A stretch of 64,000 bases of DNA from Rhodospirillales bacterium (GCA_019634165.1 JAHQVT010000012.1:243528-307527), one strand, 5' to 3'. Positions 52,369 through 62,336 are shown, numbered from the stretch's first letter. Notes: a model not told the origin generated them from the sequence alone. Program-made: numbers and translations.

Positions 52369-53997
52369 ATGCTATCCATCAAGGGATTAAGGGTCGCTTT
52401 TCGCACACGTCACGGTGAAGTCAATGCGGTTAACGGGATCGACTTCGACGTGGCCAAGGGCGAACGTCTTGGTATTGTTGGTGAAAGCGGATCGGGTAAA
52501 TCAGTTACGTCCTATGCGCTGATGCGTATTCTGGATGCGGGGGGACGGATCAAGGCCGGCGATGCGATCTATAGTGGTATTGATTTGCGTAATGCATCTG
52601 AGCGCGATATGCGCGACATCCGTGGACGGGAAATCAGTATGATTTTCCAAAATCCGCGTGCAGCATTGAACCCGATCCGAAAAGTTGGTCATCAAATTGA
52701 AGATGTTCTGCGCCGCCACAGTCGGGCCACACGCCATAATGCCAAAACTAAGGCGATCGAAGCCCTTGAAGCGGTTAAAATCCGCGATGCCGCCACGCGC
52801 TATGAGGCCTATCCGTTCGAACTTTCGGGGGGCATGTGTCAACGTATTGTCATTGCGCTAGCCCTTGCATGTGATCCGAAACTGATCATTGCTGATGAGC
52901 CGACCACGGGACTTGATATCACAACCCAAAAGGCGGTGATGGATCTGGTCGATGATCTGGTGCGTGCACGGGGGATGTCATCAATCCTGATCACCCATGA
53001 TCTTGGTCTGGCATCGCAATATTGCGACCGGATCGTGGTGATGAAAGATGGTCTGATTGTCGAGGCGGGTGATCCGGTCGAACTGTTTACCAACCCGCAA
53101 CACGCCTATACCCGCAAACTTGTTCATGCGACCCCGCGCAGAATCGGCACCATTCGATCCCTTTTGCCTGAGGGCGAGCGATCTGACCTTGAACCGCACA
53201 TCATCAGTGAAAAGCCGCTGATTGACGTGATCAATCTTAGCAAGACCTATCAGGGCAAAAGCGGCCCGGTCCATGCGGTCAAGAAAATCAGCTTTACCAT
53301 TCACGAAGGTGAAAGTGTCGGGCTGGTCGGGGAGTCCGGATGTGGAAAATCAACAACGTCATCAATGTTGGTACGGTTGCTTGATTCAACATCGGGAAGC
53401 ATTTTTTATCGCGGCGAAGATATTGCGACATTGCCTGCGGCAGACTTTGCCAAGCATCCATTGCGACCCAAAATCCAGATGGTGTTTCAGGATGCGACCG
53501 ATAGTTTGAACCCGCGTTTTACCGCCCGTCAGGCCATTGCCGATCCGCTATATCGTTTAATGGGAATGCGTGGTGACGATGTGATTGAACGGACCAAAGA
53601 GCTTGCCGAAATGACAGGCTTTCCAGCCCATCTTCTGGATCGTTTTCCACATCAATTGTCGGGTGGGCAAAAGGCCCGTGTAGGCATCGCCCGGGCACTT
53701 GCAAGTGAACCTGATTTCCTGATTTTGGATGAACCAACGGCGGCCCTTGATGTGTCGATCCAAGCACTGGTTTTAAACTTGCTTGCGGATCTACGTAGTC
53801 GCCTTGGCATCAGTTATTTGTTTGTCAGTCACGATCTCAATGTTGTGCGGTTGCTGTGCGATCACGTGATCGTCATGCAAAACGGCAGCATTGTTGAATC
53901 TGGCCCGGTTGCGACCGTGATGGAAAATCCAAAACATCCCTATACCTGTGAATTGCTTTCGGCTGCTCCTCAGGCGCCGGAACGCGATATTGCCTGA
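52369..53997 (+). CDS. Fused dual ATPase of the peptide ABC transporter (GsiA-like)
   Basis: A 542-residue protein starting at ATG 52369 after GGAGG. It holds two full ABC domains: Walker A GIVGESGSGKSVTS (about 35) and GLVGESGCGKSTTS (about 325); signatures LSGGMCQRIVIALAL and LSGGQKARVGIARAL; Walker B LIIADEPTTGLD and LILDEPTAALD. This is a DppD-DppF fusion, so the importer is complete with one ATPase gene. The stop is 50 bases before atzF. Confidence 0.95.
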   Translation: MLSIKGLRVAFRTRHGEVNAVNGIDFDVAKGERLGIVGESGSGKSVTSYALMRILDAGGRIKAGDAIYSGIDLRNASERDMRDIRGREISMIFQNPRAALNPIRKVGHQIEDVLRRHSRATRHNAKTKAIEALEAVKIRDAATRYEAYPFELSGGMCQRIVIALALACDPKLIIADEPTTGLDITTQKAVMDLVDDLVRARGMSSILITHDLGLASQYCDRIVVMKDGLIVEAGDPVELFTNPQHAYTRKLVHATPRRIGTIRSLLPEGERSDLEPHIISEKPLIDVINLSKTYQGKSGPVHAVKKISFTIHEGESVGLVGESGCGKSTTSSMLVRLLDSTSGSIFYRGEDIATLPAADFAKHPLRPKIQMVFQDATDSLNPRFTARQAIADPLYRLMGMRGDDVIERTKELAEMTGFPAHLLDRFPHQLSGGQKARVGIARALASEPDFLILDEPTAALDVSIQALVLNLLADLRSRLGISYLFVSHDLNVVRLLCDHVIVMQNGSIVESGPVATVMENPKHPYTCELLSAAPQAPERDIA

Positions 53998-54047
53998 CTG
54001 ATATCCGCCGTGAAAATTGCAACAAATCTACAGACGGAATACCCAAC

Positions 54048-55823
54048 ATGATTGCTGATCTTCCCTTTACACTTGCCGCTTTGCGGCAGGCATACGCATC
54101 GGGTATGAGCCCGGTGCAGGTCATCGAAGAAGCGTTCCGTCGACTGGACGCCACCAATAATCCGGGAATTTTCATTTATCCTGCCCGCGAAGAAGCCATT
54201 GCCGCAGCGAAGGAGCTTGGCGCGTATGATGGGCGTCCGCTGTGGGGGGTGCCATATGTTGCCAAGGACAATATTGATGTTTTTGGCATGCCAACGACGG
54301 CAGCTTGTCCTGATTTTGCCTATGACCCGAAACAGGATGCCTTTGTCATTGTCCAATTGCGCGCGGCGGGGGCGGTTTGTTTGGGCAAAGCCAACCTTGA
54401 TCAGTTTGCAACTGGGTTGGTTGGGGTGCGAAGTCCCTATCCAGTCCCGCTTAATGCAATTGATCCGGCGGTTGTGCCGGGCGGTTCGTCATCTGGGTCT
54501 GCTGTTGCGGTGGCACATGGTGTTGCAACCTTCTCGTTGGGTACCGATACTGCCGGTTCAGGGCGTGTTCCTGCTGGACTGAACAGCATCGTTGGTTTGA
54601 AACCAACTTTGGGTGCCTTGTCGGCATCTGGTGTGGTTCCGGCCTGTCGCACCCTTGATACAGTCTCGATATTTGCGTTGAATGTATCAGATGCGTGGGG
54701 TGTGTTTGACGTCGCCGCAAAATACGATCCAAGTGACGCCTATTCCCGAAAGTTTAAGGTCTCAGCTGGATTGAGTGCACCAAAACCAATGCGCATAGCC
54801 GTCCCAAATGCGGAAACGCTTGTGACATTTGGCGATACAGTTCAGGCCGACCATTTCCATCAGGATGTTAAAAAGCTATCGATGATGGGCAATGAAATCA
54901 TTGAGATTGATTTCACCCGGTTTTATGACGTCGCCAAGATGCTTTACGAAGGCGCATGGGTTGCAGAACGTGTGGTGGCTGTCGGCGAACGGTTGACGCA
55001 CCATGCCGAAACGCTTCATCCGACCACACGGGCCATTCTTGAGCCGGGACTTAAACTGTCAGCAGCAGATGCGTTCAAGGGATTTTATCGCCTGAAAGAC
55101 TTGGCGCGGAATTGTGAAGAAGCTTTGCGCGGTATTGATGCTATTTGCGTACCGACCATTCCGCATTTTGTGACGCTAGAAGACATCACAGCTGATCCGA
55201 TTGAGCCAAATTCGCGGTTGGGGACCTATACCAATTTCGTCAATTTGCTTGATATGTGCGGCATTGCCGTTCCGACCGGTTCGCGCCAAGATGGTCGTCC
55301 GGGCAGCTTGACCGTTTTGGCCCGAATGGGCGAAGACGCAATGGTTGCATCCTTGGCTGCTGCTGTTGAATCAGGAGCCGTCGGGGCAACTGGATGGAAA
55401 CGTATTGCACCGGAATTGCCGGATATTGCGGGTGGTGGCGATGAAATCGGAATGGTGGTATGTGGTGCGCATATGTCTGGCCTGCCATTGAATGGCGAGC
55501 TGACCGGCCGTGGTGCGCGTTTGTTGCGGAAAACCAAAACAGCACCAAAATACAGCCTCTATGCCTTGGCAGGTGGCCCGACCAAACGACCGGGTATGGT
55601 TGCGGTGGCCGAAGGTGGTGGATCGATTGACGTTGAAGTATGGGCCCTGCCGAAGTCCGAAGTCGGTGGGTTCCTCGCCGGTATTCCGTCGCCTTTGTGT
55701 CTTGGTTCAGTTGAACTTGAAGACGGTACGATGGAAAAAGGCTTTCTGTGTGAAGCGACCGGTCTGATCGGTGCGATGGAGGTTACCGAACTTGGTAGTT
55801 GGCGGGCATATATCGCCAAATAG
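54048..55823 (+). CDS. atzF: Allophanate hydrolase
   Basis: A 591-residue enzyme that splits allophanate to ammonia and CO2. The N-terminal amidase-signature domain has Lys in YVAKDNIDVFGMPTTAACP, cis-Ser in VPGGSSSGSAVAVA and Ser nucleophile in GTDTAGSGRVPAGL. The C-terminal domain (about 460-591: MVVCGAHMSGLPLNGELTGR, YALAGGPTKRPGMV, FLCEATGLIGA) is specific to AtzF/DUR1-type allophanate hydrolases. No urea carboxylase, biuret or cyanuric acid gene is adjacent. It is the last gene of the ABC operon. Confidence 0.93.
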   Translation: MIADLPFTLAALRQAYASGMSPVQVIEEAFRRLDATNNPGIFIYPAREEAIAAAKELGAYDGRPLWGVPYVAKDNIDVFGMPTTAACPDFAYDPKQDAFVIVQLRAAGAVCLGKANLDQFATGLVGVRSPYPVPLNAIDPAVVPGGSSSGSAVAVAHGVATFSLGTDTAGSGRVPAGLNSIVGLKPTLGALSASGVVPACRTLDTVSIFALNVSDAWGVFDVAAKYDPSDAYSRKFKVSAGLSAPKPMRIAVPNAETLVTFGDTVQADHFHQDVKKLSMMGNEIIEIDFTRFYDVAKMLYEGAWVAERVVAVGERLTHHAETLHPTTRAILEPGLKLSAADAFKGFYRLKDLARNCEEALRGIDAICVPTIPHFVTLEDITADPIEPNSRLGTYTNFVNLLDMCGIAVPTGSRQDGRPGSLTVLARMGEDAMVASLAAAVESGAVGATGWKRIAPELPDIAGGGDEIGMVVCGAHMSGLPLNGELTGRGARLLRKTKTAPKYSLYALAGGPTKRPGMVAVAEGGGSIDVEVWALPKSEVGGFLAGIPSPLCLGSVELEDGTMEKGFLCEATGLIGAMEVTELGSWRAYIAK

Positions 55824-56383
55824 GGCGGGTAAGGTGCTGGATTTTCGTACCACACGAGATGAAGTCTCCGGCGGTACTAATGTGGGCTGTAACCTGATCT
55901 GGTTAGGCACCTGCGCGAATGCGATTGTTACGCTTTTCATTTTCTGGCGGGGATAGTTTCGGCCAAAGCTTAATGGTTGTTGTAACTTTGAACGCCGATA
56001 TTGTTTGAAATGACCAAAGTATTCTTTGGGCATTTTATTTTGTTCATGGGGTGACTAACAGCCTGTGCTGCCATATGAGATCCCAAGGTGGTTATGCCAG
56101 ACGCGGTTAAATGCAGCCCCTTATTATGGTTCGACTAATCGTTTCAGGCAGTTTTGATACGAGCGATCTGTTGCGGGCAACGCAGGCAGTAATCGATCTT
56201 GATGCTATTAATCGCGCAAACCGAGCCGCATTGACTCAATCAAATCTCAGTTCACGTGAAACTGAACGTCGCGATAGGTTTGAGCATGTGCGCAGCAAGG
56301 ACAGCTATACCGACCGTTGGGCTTGTTCTGTTCGGACTTGATGATCTGACAGGGAATTGGTTCGCGATCAACGCTGTGCAAAT
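55824..56383. other. Intergenic region between convergent atzF and dehydrogenase genes
   Basis: A 560-bp gap with no supported gene. Small open frames (56111-56341 and one overlapping it) lack ribosome sites and recognisable motifs. A near-palindrome TCAGTT-cacgtga-AACTGA stands at 56247-56265. No intrinsic terminator was found. Confidence 0.45.
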
Positions 56384-57337
56384 TCAAGGTGTAATGACTG
56401 CAATCGGGTTTCCTTTGGCCCATGCGCTAACCGCCTTGGCGGTTTGACCATAAAACACTTCCCAAGTGTGGCGTGTGACATAGCCAAGATGAGGGGTTAG
56501 CAACAGTCCCGTACACTGACGCAATGGGTGGGATGCCGGCAGGGGTTCGATGTCATAGACATCAATGCCGGCACCGGCAATTTCACCGGAGTTAACGGCA
56601 TCAATCAAGGCAACATCATCTATGATCGGACCGCGCGATGTATTGATTACATAGGCGGTTGGCTTCATTTGCTTGAATTCTGTTTCACCCATCAATCCAC
56701 GGGTTCGATCAGACAGTCGTTGATGGATGGTTACAAAGTCGGCATCGCGCAAAAGGGCTTCTTTGCTGTCTTTGAACTCAGCACCGATTTCATCGCAGCG
56801 CTCTTGGGTCAGGTTGGTGCTCCAGGCGGTGACACGCATGCCAAAGGCTTGTGCGATCCGGGCAATGTTTGCGCCCAACCGTCCCAGCCCAATGATGCCC
56901 AGCGTTGATCCTGCAAGGTCCTGTCCCAACCCTATTTGCCACCCACCGGTGCGCATCGACCCATTTTCAGCGACAATATTGCGGGCCAAGCCCAGCATTA
57001 AGGCAAAGGTAAGCTCTGGCGTCGCGGTGGATGGGGATTCTGTTCCGCAGACGGTGATGCCGAGTTCAGTAGCGGTTGCAACATCAATCGTGGCATTGCG
57101 TTTGCCGGTGGTAACGATCAATTTGAGGTTCGGAAGCGAACGGATAAGATCGCCGTTAAGCGGCGTTCTTTCACGCATGACGCACAGCACGTCAAACGGC
57201 TCAAGCCTTTCACGCAAACTGTCTTGATCGGTAATCGTGTCATTGAATACCGTGATCTCGCCAAGGGATCGGACTTCGGACCAATCCGCTGATTGCAGGG
57301 CAATATCTTGGTAATCATCAAGAATGGCGATGCGCAT
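56384..57337 (-). CDS. D-2-hydroxyacid dehydrogenase family protein
   Basis: A 317-residue NAD(P)-dependent oxidoreductase. The Rossmann motif is LGIIGLGRLGANIARIAQAF; catalytic residues are Arg in INTSRGPIIDD, Glu in YDIEPLP and His in TPHLGYVTRHTW. It interconverts 2-oxo- and D-2-hydroxyacids; the substrate is unknown. It lies downstream of ligI with a 346-bp gap, so membership of that operon is uncertain. Confidence 0.92.
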   Translation of the reverse strand: MRIAILDDYQDIALQSADWSEVRSLGEITVFNDTITDQDSLRERLEPFDVLCVMRERTPLNGDLIRSLPNLKLIVTTGKRNATIDVATATELGITVCGTESPSTATPELTFALMLGLARNIVAENGSMRTGGWQIGLGQDLAGSTLGIIGLGRLGANIARIAQAFGMRVTAWSTNLTQERCDEIGAEFKDSKEALLRDADFVTIHQRLSDRTRGLMGETEFKQMKPTAYVINTSRGPIIDDVALIDAVNSGEIAGAGIDVYDIEPLPASHPLRQCTGLLLTPHLGYVTRHTWEVFYGQTAKAVSAWAKGNPIAVITP

Positions 57338-57683
57338 AATGCCGTCGTTTCCTTAGTCAATGTGTTCAGCCGCCATCAAACCGGTTTGATGCGTTTTGAT
57401 CACGCAGATTGTGGGGGGCAAAACCGGAAGCTGGCTGCCGTCAGATGCTCGAACTTCGACATTGCCATCAGTGGTTTGCAGCGTAAAGGAATTAACCGAA
57501 GGCGGTGTTGGATAAGCTAGCTGTTTGACACATGATGCAATATCATTAAGGACAAGATGATCGGCGATGAGGCGCAAGGTTGGCGGGCAAACACCAATCT
57601 GTCGTCAAAACGTCTTCTCATCGCCGATCAAGGCGGCTGGGCTTTGCCCCAATGACAGCGTGGTTTAGTCCGACTTAATGCCG
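57338..57683. other. Intergenic region between dehydrogenase and ligI
   Basis: It contains a perfect 14-bp inverted repeat (57559-57630). A minus-strand frame of about 74 codons ending at 57353 starts with TTG and shows no motif, so it is not called. Confidence 0.5.
57559..57630. repeat. 14-bp perfect inverted repeat with 44-nt spacer
   Basis: TGATCGGCGATGAG (57559-57572) and CTCATCGCCGATCA (57617-57630). It could form a stable long-loop hairpin downstream of ligI or be a pair of operator sites. Confidence 0.55.
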
Positions 57684-58565
57684 TTAGCTTTCGGGATCGT
57701 AAAGGCGGGTTGGATTGTCGACCAAAAGGGCTTGTTGCTGTTTGGCTGTTGGCGCAACGCGCAAGACATGATCGACCAGTTTACCATCATCTGGCACATG
57801 GCTTGTCATGTTTGGGTGTGGCCAGTCCGTCCCCCAGATCACGCGATCAGGGATTTCTTCGACAATGATTTTGCCGAATTCCACAACATCATCATAGGGC
57901 GGGCCTGCAACGGTAAGGCGTTCCGGGCATGTAACCTTGACCCAGATATGATCATTTTCCTTAACCAGCTTACGGAACCGCAAAAAATCAGGATGATCAA
58001 TACCCTTGGTTACATCCGGGCGGCCAAGATGATCAATGACGACGGTCACCGGCATATCAATCAGGAACTGTTCAAGTCCTTCAAGGTCGGCTGCTTCGAA
58101 ATAGACAACAATGTGCCAGCCATAAGGTTTGATCAGATCAACGATCTGAAGGAAATCTTCGCGCGGGGTGTCATCGACCAGACGTTTGACAAAGTTGAAA
58201 CGCACACCGCGCACACCGGCTGCATCTAGTTCATCAAGCTGTTCTTTGGTGACGTCGGGGCGGACTGTGGCAATGCCGCGATATTGCCCGTCTGAGGCAT
58301 TAAGCGCATCAACAAGCGCACGGTTATCCGCACCATGGCAGGTTGCCTGCACGATAACCGCACGATCAACACCAAGATGTTTGTGGAGTTCAAACAGCTT
58401 GTCTTTACCAGCATCTACAGGGGTGTATTTGCGTTCCGGCGCAAAGGGGAATTCGGCCTCAGGACCGAAAACGTGGCAATGCGCATCCCATGTGCCTTTT
58501 GGCAGGGTAAATTCGGGTTTGGACGGATTGGGGTGGAAAGCAAGATAGTTCGGCGATGGAGCCAT
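57684..58565 (-). CDS. ligI: 2-pyrone-4,6-dicarboxylate hydrolase
   Basis: A 293-residue amidohydrolase starting at ATG 58565 after GAGGACACCG. The match to LigI by eye is close throughout: WDAHCHVFGP, YTPVDAGKDKLFELHKHLG, VIVQATCHGADNRALVDAL, GVRGVRFNFVKRLVDDTP, VIDHLGRPDV, VKVTCPERLTVAGPPYDD and VIWGTDWPHPNM. It opens the lactone of PDC to 4-oxalomesaconate in the meta-cleavage branch of protocatechuate/gallate breakdown. The neighbours galD and ligK act on the following intermediates. Confidence 0.93.
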   Translation of the reverse strand: MAPSPNYLAFHPNPSKPEFTLPKGTWDAHCHVFGPEAEFPFAPERKYTPVDAGKDKLFELHKHLGVDRAVIVQATCHGADNRALVDALNASDGQYRGIATVRPDVTKEQLDELDAAGVRGVRFNFVKRLVDDTPREDFLQIVDLIKPYGWHIVVYFEAADLEGLEQFLIDMPVTVVIDHLGRPDVTKGIDHPDFLRFRKLVKENDHIWVKVTCPERLTVAGPPYDDVVEFGKIIVEEIPDRVIWGTDWPHPNMTSHVPDDGKLVDHVLRVAPTAKQQQALLVDNPTRLYDPES

Positions 58566-58607
58566 CGGTGTCCTCGTGAATTTCCGGAAAATAGCCCGGT
58601 ATCGCAT

Positions 58608-58628
58608 GCCCGGTTTGGTGGTCCGGGC
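58608..58628. other. Intercistronic hairpin
   Basis: GCCCGG-tttggtggt-CCGGGC, a 6-bp GC stem between the DLH-like gene and ligI; may stabilise or attenuate the leftward message. Confidence 0.35.
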
Positions 58629-58682
58629 GCGCGATATGTTGAAGGCATATTTAATATTTTTAAGAAAAGCGTCTAATCAGGA

Positions 58683-59339
58683 TCAGCCAACATGCTTTGC
58701 CAAAAACTCTTTTGTCCTTGTATGGGCCAAGTCGGCCGCATCAGGCACATAAGACGGACGGGCATCATTGGCAAAGGCGTGCCCGGCCTCATACATGTGG
58801 ATTTCCATTTCCGGGAGATAAGCCTTGGCCTCATCAAGCATCTCGGCGGGGACGTGATCGTCTTTGGTGCCGAAATGACCAAGGAAAGCAGCCTTAAGTG
58901 GCCGGTCAAGATATTGCGGAAGGCGCGTGCCATAAAACGCAACGCCTGCTGCGATATCAAGGCTTTGTGCCGCGCGAAGCGCCAATCCACCACCCCAGCA
59001 AAAACCAATCACAGCAACTTTGCCACCATTGGCAGCAAGTGCCTTAACAGCAGCATCAATATCAGCCGTGGTCTTTTCAAGATCAGATGCCAGCATCATG
59101 TCACGACCGCGCGGTCCCTGATCAAACGGGATCACCGCATCACGTTCCTGACGGTCAAACAGGGCCGGAATTGCAACTTCATATCCAAGGGCTGCATATT
59201 TTGCGGCAACACCTTTAAGCTGGTCGGTAACGCCAAAGATTTCCTGAAGGATAACAACCCCGCCGCGGCGCGCGCCCTGTGCTGGTTCAAACCAGCAACT
59301 AAGTTTGTGTCCATCTGATGCGGTAATGGTCTTGATCAT
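58683..59339 (-). CDS. Dienelactone-hydrolase family enzyme (cytoplasmic)
   Basis: A 218-residue alpha/beta hydrolase without a signal. Seen: VVILQEIFGVTDQLKGVAAK, nucleophile Cys in VIGFCWGGGLALRAA, Asp in FGTKDDHVP and His in YEAGHAFAND. This is the standard carboxymethylenebutenolidase triad. Inside a PDC-type cluster it may act on a related lactone, but no direct evidence exists. It lies between the TAXI gene and ligI on the same strand. Confidence 0.9.
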   Translation of the reverse strand: MIKTITASDGHKLSCWFEPAQGARRGGVVILQEIFGVTDQLKGVAAKYAALGYEVAIPALFDRQERDAVIPFDQGPRGRDMMLASDLEKTTADIDAAVKALAANGGKVAVIGFCWGGGLALRAAQSLDIAAGVAFYGTRLPQYLDRPLKAAFLGHFGTKDDHVPAEMLDEAKAYLPEMEIHMYEAGHAFANDARPSYVPDAADLAHTRTKEFLAKHVG

Positions 59340-59434
59340 GTCAAATGTTCCTGTTGTCTTCTTGGCGGTAAGGAAGGCAACACCCGGTACTGCAGTGATG
59401 CAGTTATCTGGTGCTGCCCCTATGCGCGTGGTTA

Positions 59435-60418
59435 TTATTTGCCAACCGGAATGCCGGCTTCTTCGTAATATTTCAAAGCACCGGGGTGATATGGCATCAC
59501 GTTTTTCGGTGCCATTTTTTCCGGATTTGCACGGGCAAAGGCACCAAAGGTTGCCTTAAGCGCATCACGGCCTTCGGCAATGGCCTTGGTCAGGTTGTAA
59601 ACAAGCTCTTCGCTGACATCGGCATTGGTCATCAGAACCCATGGAATTTGCATCAGGTTTACGTCGTAATTCTGCAAACCATTGATCTTGTCATTCTGCT
59701 TCAAATTGACGATGTCACCCGCAGGCAAGAAGCCTTTGAACAGGGATGTGCCAATGACCGAATCATCAAGGGATACGTAGCAAAGGCCGCCACGGTCCTG
59801 AAGTTTGACACTGGCCTGCTGACCCGCCCCGGCATTCAAACTGACAAGGGCAATATCAACCAGACCATCGCCAAGTGCATTGATCCCGGCAACGAAGTTG
59901 GCCACAGGGACCATTTGGAAATCTTCGTATTTCAGGCCAGCATTGGCCAAACCACCCATGATGTAATAGGGGATGATGGTCGAAGAGGTATATTCCGATG
60001 CAATGCGAAGTTCGCTTGCCTTGGCTTTAAGATCATCAACCGATTTAAGGCCAAGATCACAAGGTGCCATCAGACCCGTTGTCAGTGGAAACATCGTGCC
60101 GACAAGACGCATATTGCCGTTGGTACGGTCATAATTGCCTGTGCCGGTATAAGCGTATTCAGCTTCAACACCGTTGGAGAAACCGAAATCAACTTCGCCC
60201 GAATTAATCAGCGGAAGATAGCCAACCAACGGCTGGGTCCGTGCGGTGATGCCTGCATCATTGGCAACCTTGGCAACAGCCTGTCCGGAATTGTAAGCAA
60301 GCGATCCCTGTGCGCCAGTGGCAACGGTAACGACCTGTGCCGATGCGGTGCTTGCGCCAACTGCCCCCATTGCAAGACCAAATAGTCCGACCGATAGTGC
60401 TTTGCTAAGCTTATTCAT
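59435..60418 (-). CDS. TAXI-family TRAP transporter substrate-binding protein
   Basis: A 327-residue periplasmic protein with a signal peptide (about 1-27, ending STASAQ). Seen: VTVATGAQGSLAYNSGQAVA, RTQPLVGYLPLINSGEVDFG, ASEYTSSTIIPYYIM and GLVDIALVSLNAG, close to the TAXI fold. Its ATG is one base past the permease stop (TGAaATG), so the two are translated together. The ligand is likely an aromatic or pyrone carboxylate, by context only. Confidence 0.93.
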   Translation of the reverse strand: MNKLSKALSVGLFGLAMGAVGASTASAQVVTVATGAQGSLAYNSGQAVAKVANDAGITARTQPLVGYLPLINSGEVDFGFSNGVEAEYAYTGTGNYDRTNGNMRLVGTMFPLTTGLMAPCDLGLKSVDDLKAKASELRIASEYTSSTIIPYYIMGGLANAGLKYEDFQMVPVANFVAGINALGDGLVDIALVSLNAGAGQQASVKLQDRGGLCYVSLDDSVIGTSLFKGFLPAGDIVNLKQNDKINGLQNYDVNLMQIPWVLMTNADVSEELVYNLTKAIAEGRDALKATFGAFARANPEKMAPKNVMPYHPGALKYYEEAGIPVGK

Positions 60419-60419
60419 T

Positions 60420-62336
60420 TCAGTTTCCTCCTGGATTTAGTTCGTTTTTATGTGCACCCTGAATACGCAGACCGACCGCAAGTAAGATGGCGGCAATGGC
60501 TGCGATGACGTGAAGTTCTAGATTGAAGGCGTCGGGCAAGAAGCCCAGCGGCAGGGCCAAAAAGCCCAGTGCGGTAAAGCCAATGCGAAGAACCGGGCCA
60601 AGACCGCGAGACCAGTACCCGACAATCCCCGCGGTAACTGCGATCACACCCACAATGGCAAGACCGAGATTGACCGCGATGTCGATCCAGTCGCCCTGCA
60701 TCAGAATTGCCGGTGTTTCGACAAAAATGAATGGCAAGATAAAAGCAGCCCAACCGATGCGCATCGATGCAAGTCCGGTTGCCAGTGGATCATCCTCGGT
60801 AATGGTGGCCGCAGCAAAGGCGGCAAGTGCGACCGGTGGGGTGATCATGGACATCATTCCGAAATACAGAATGAACAAATGCGCTGCGATCGGTTCAATC
60901 CCGGCTTCAACAAGGGACGGCGCGACAAGGGCTGCAAGCAGCACATAAACACCGGATGTCGGCATGCCCATGCCAAGGATGATGCAAATGACGGCTGAAA
61001 TTGCCAACAGCAAGAAGGCGTTTGACCCAACCGCATCGACCAGAACCAGTGTCAGGGCAAAGCCAAGACCGGTAATGTTTAGAATGCCGATAACAAAGCC
61101 TGCTGCTGCAACAACAAGGATCAGGTCAACCATGCCAGTGCCGGTTTCAATAAAGGTCCGGCCCAGCATTTTGGGCGTCAGTCGATACCCCCGGTATCCG
61201 CGGATAAATCCAACCAGTACAATGGCCACAGCAGCCAAAAGGGCGGAATCTTCTGGGTCCATGCGCCACCAGAACAAGGCCATCAAAAGAACGGCAAACG
61301 GAATAATAAAGTGCCAGCCTTCTTTGAGAACCTGACGAACAGTTAAGGTTTCTGCATCTGCCGGTTGGATGTTGTCGCGCCCGGCAATCAGATCGACCTG
61401 GGTAAACACACTTAGGTAATAAAGGGCTGCGGGGATCAGTGCCGCACCGGCAACCGTGAAGTAGGAAATGTCGAGAAACTCTGCCATCAGGAAGGCGGCA
61501 GCCCCCATGATAGGTGGGGTTAATTGCCCACCCGTGGATGCCACAGCTTCAATTGCACCGGCATCACGTTTGCTATAACCACCGCGCTGCATCAGGGGAA
61601 TGGTGACAACTCCGGTCGTGACAACGTTGGAAACGGCACTTCCCGAAATGGAGCCAAACAAAGCCGAACCAACGACCGATATTTTTGCACTGCCGCCACG
61701 TGAACGGCCGGTTGCAGCCATCGCAAGATCGGTAAAGAAACTACCACCACCTGCTGCAAACAGCAGTTTGCCAAAGAAGACAAACAACATGACGATGATG
61801 GTGCCGACCGCAAGCGGGGTTGAAAACACCGCATTTGGGTCAAAGCCAATATATTGCACCATGCGTTCAATCGTCAGCGCCTTGCCGATCAACTGTCCGG
61901 GAACTTTGTCGGCAAACAACGAATAGATCATAAAGACGACGACGATGCCAAACAGCATCCAGCCGGTTCGGCGGCGAATGCCTTCGACAACGCCAAGGGT
62001 AACAACCGCGCCAATCAGCGTGATCTGCCAAGGACGATAGGCCTGTTCTTTCAGAAGCCAGACAAAATCAATGGCCGCATACATCAAAATCGCAAAGATG
62101 GCGGCGGCGACTGTGCCGTGGAACCAGCCGATGTTTGCGCTTTCTTCACCCCGGAAATTGAATTTCAGATAGGTGATGGTTAATGCGAGGCCGAGTTGAA
62201 ACGCCATATATTGCTGTGGCAGCAACGCAAAACCCAATCGGGTCGGTGCTTCAAGGTTCCACAGAATACAGGCAACCACCATTGAAGATGCCAGAATGGT
62301 AATCAAGTGATTGCGCAATGCTGATGTACTGATCAT
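60420..62336 (-). CDS. TRAP transporter fused permease (4TM-12TM)
   Basis: A 638-residue inner-membrane protein with many hydrophobic helices. The N-terminal part replaces the separate small subunit; the large-subunit motifs are GSALFGSISGSAVSNVVTTG, SKRDAGAIEAVASTGGQLTP and ILGMGMPTSGVYVLLAALVA. This is the TAXI-associated fused permease. It starts by ATGA overlap with a 50-residue ORF and has GGGGGG upstream. Confidence 0.95.
   Translation of the reverse strand: MISTSALRNHLITILASSMVVACILWNLEAPTRLGFALLPQQYMAFQLGLALTITYLKFNFRGEESANIGWFHGTVAAAIFAILMYAAIDFVWLLKEQAYRPWQITLIGAVVTLGVVEGIRRRTGWMLFGIVVVFMIYSLFADKVPGQLIGKALTIERMVQYIGFDPNAVFSTPLAVGTIIVMLFVFFGKLLFAAGGGSFFTDLAMAATGRSRGGSAKISVVGSALFGSISGSAVSNVVTTGVVTIPLMQRGGYSKRDAGAIEAVASTGGQLTPPIMGAAAFLMAEFLDISYFTVAGAALIPAALYYLSVFTQVDLIAGRDNIQPADAETLTVRQVLKEGWHFIIPFAVLLMALFWWRMDPEDSALLAAVAIVLVGFIRGYRGYRLTPKMLGRTFIETGTGMVDLILVVAAAGFVIGILNITGLGFALTLVLVDAVGSNAFLLLAISAVICIILGMGMPTSGVYVLLAALVAPSLVEAGIEPIAAHLFILYFGMMSMITPPVALAAFAAATITEDDPLATGLASMRIGWAAFILPFIFVETPAILMQGDWIDIAVNLGLAIVGVIAVTAGIVGYWSRGLGPVLRIGFTALGFLALPLGFLPDAFNLELHVIAAIAAILLAVGLRIQGAHKNELNPGGN

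Noticed and set aside
55771-56341. Small plus-strand frames after atzF
   Set aside because: Weak starts, no similarity to any family I know, one overlaps atzF in another frame.
57353-57577. Minus-strand frame of about 74 codons between ligI and the dehydrogenase
   Set aside because: TTG start without a ribosome site and it runs into the left arm of a long inverted repeat; no motif.
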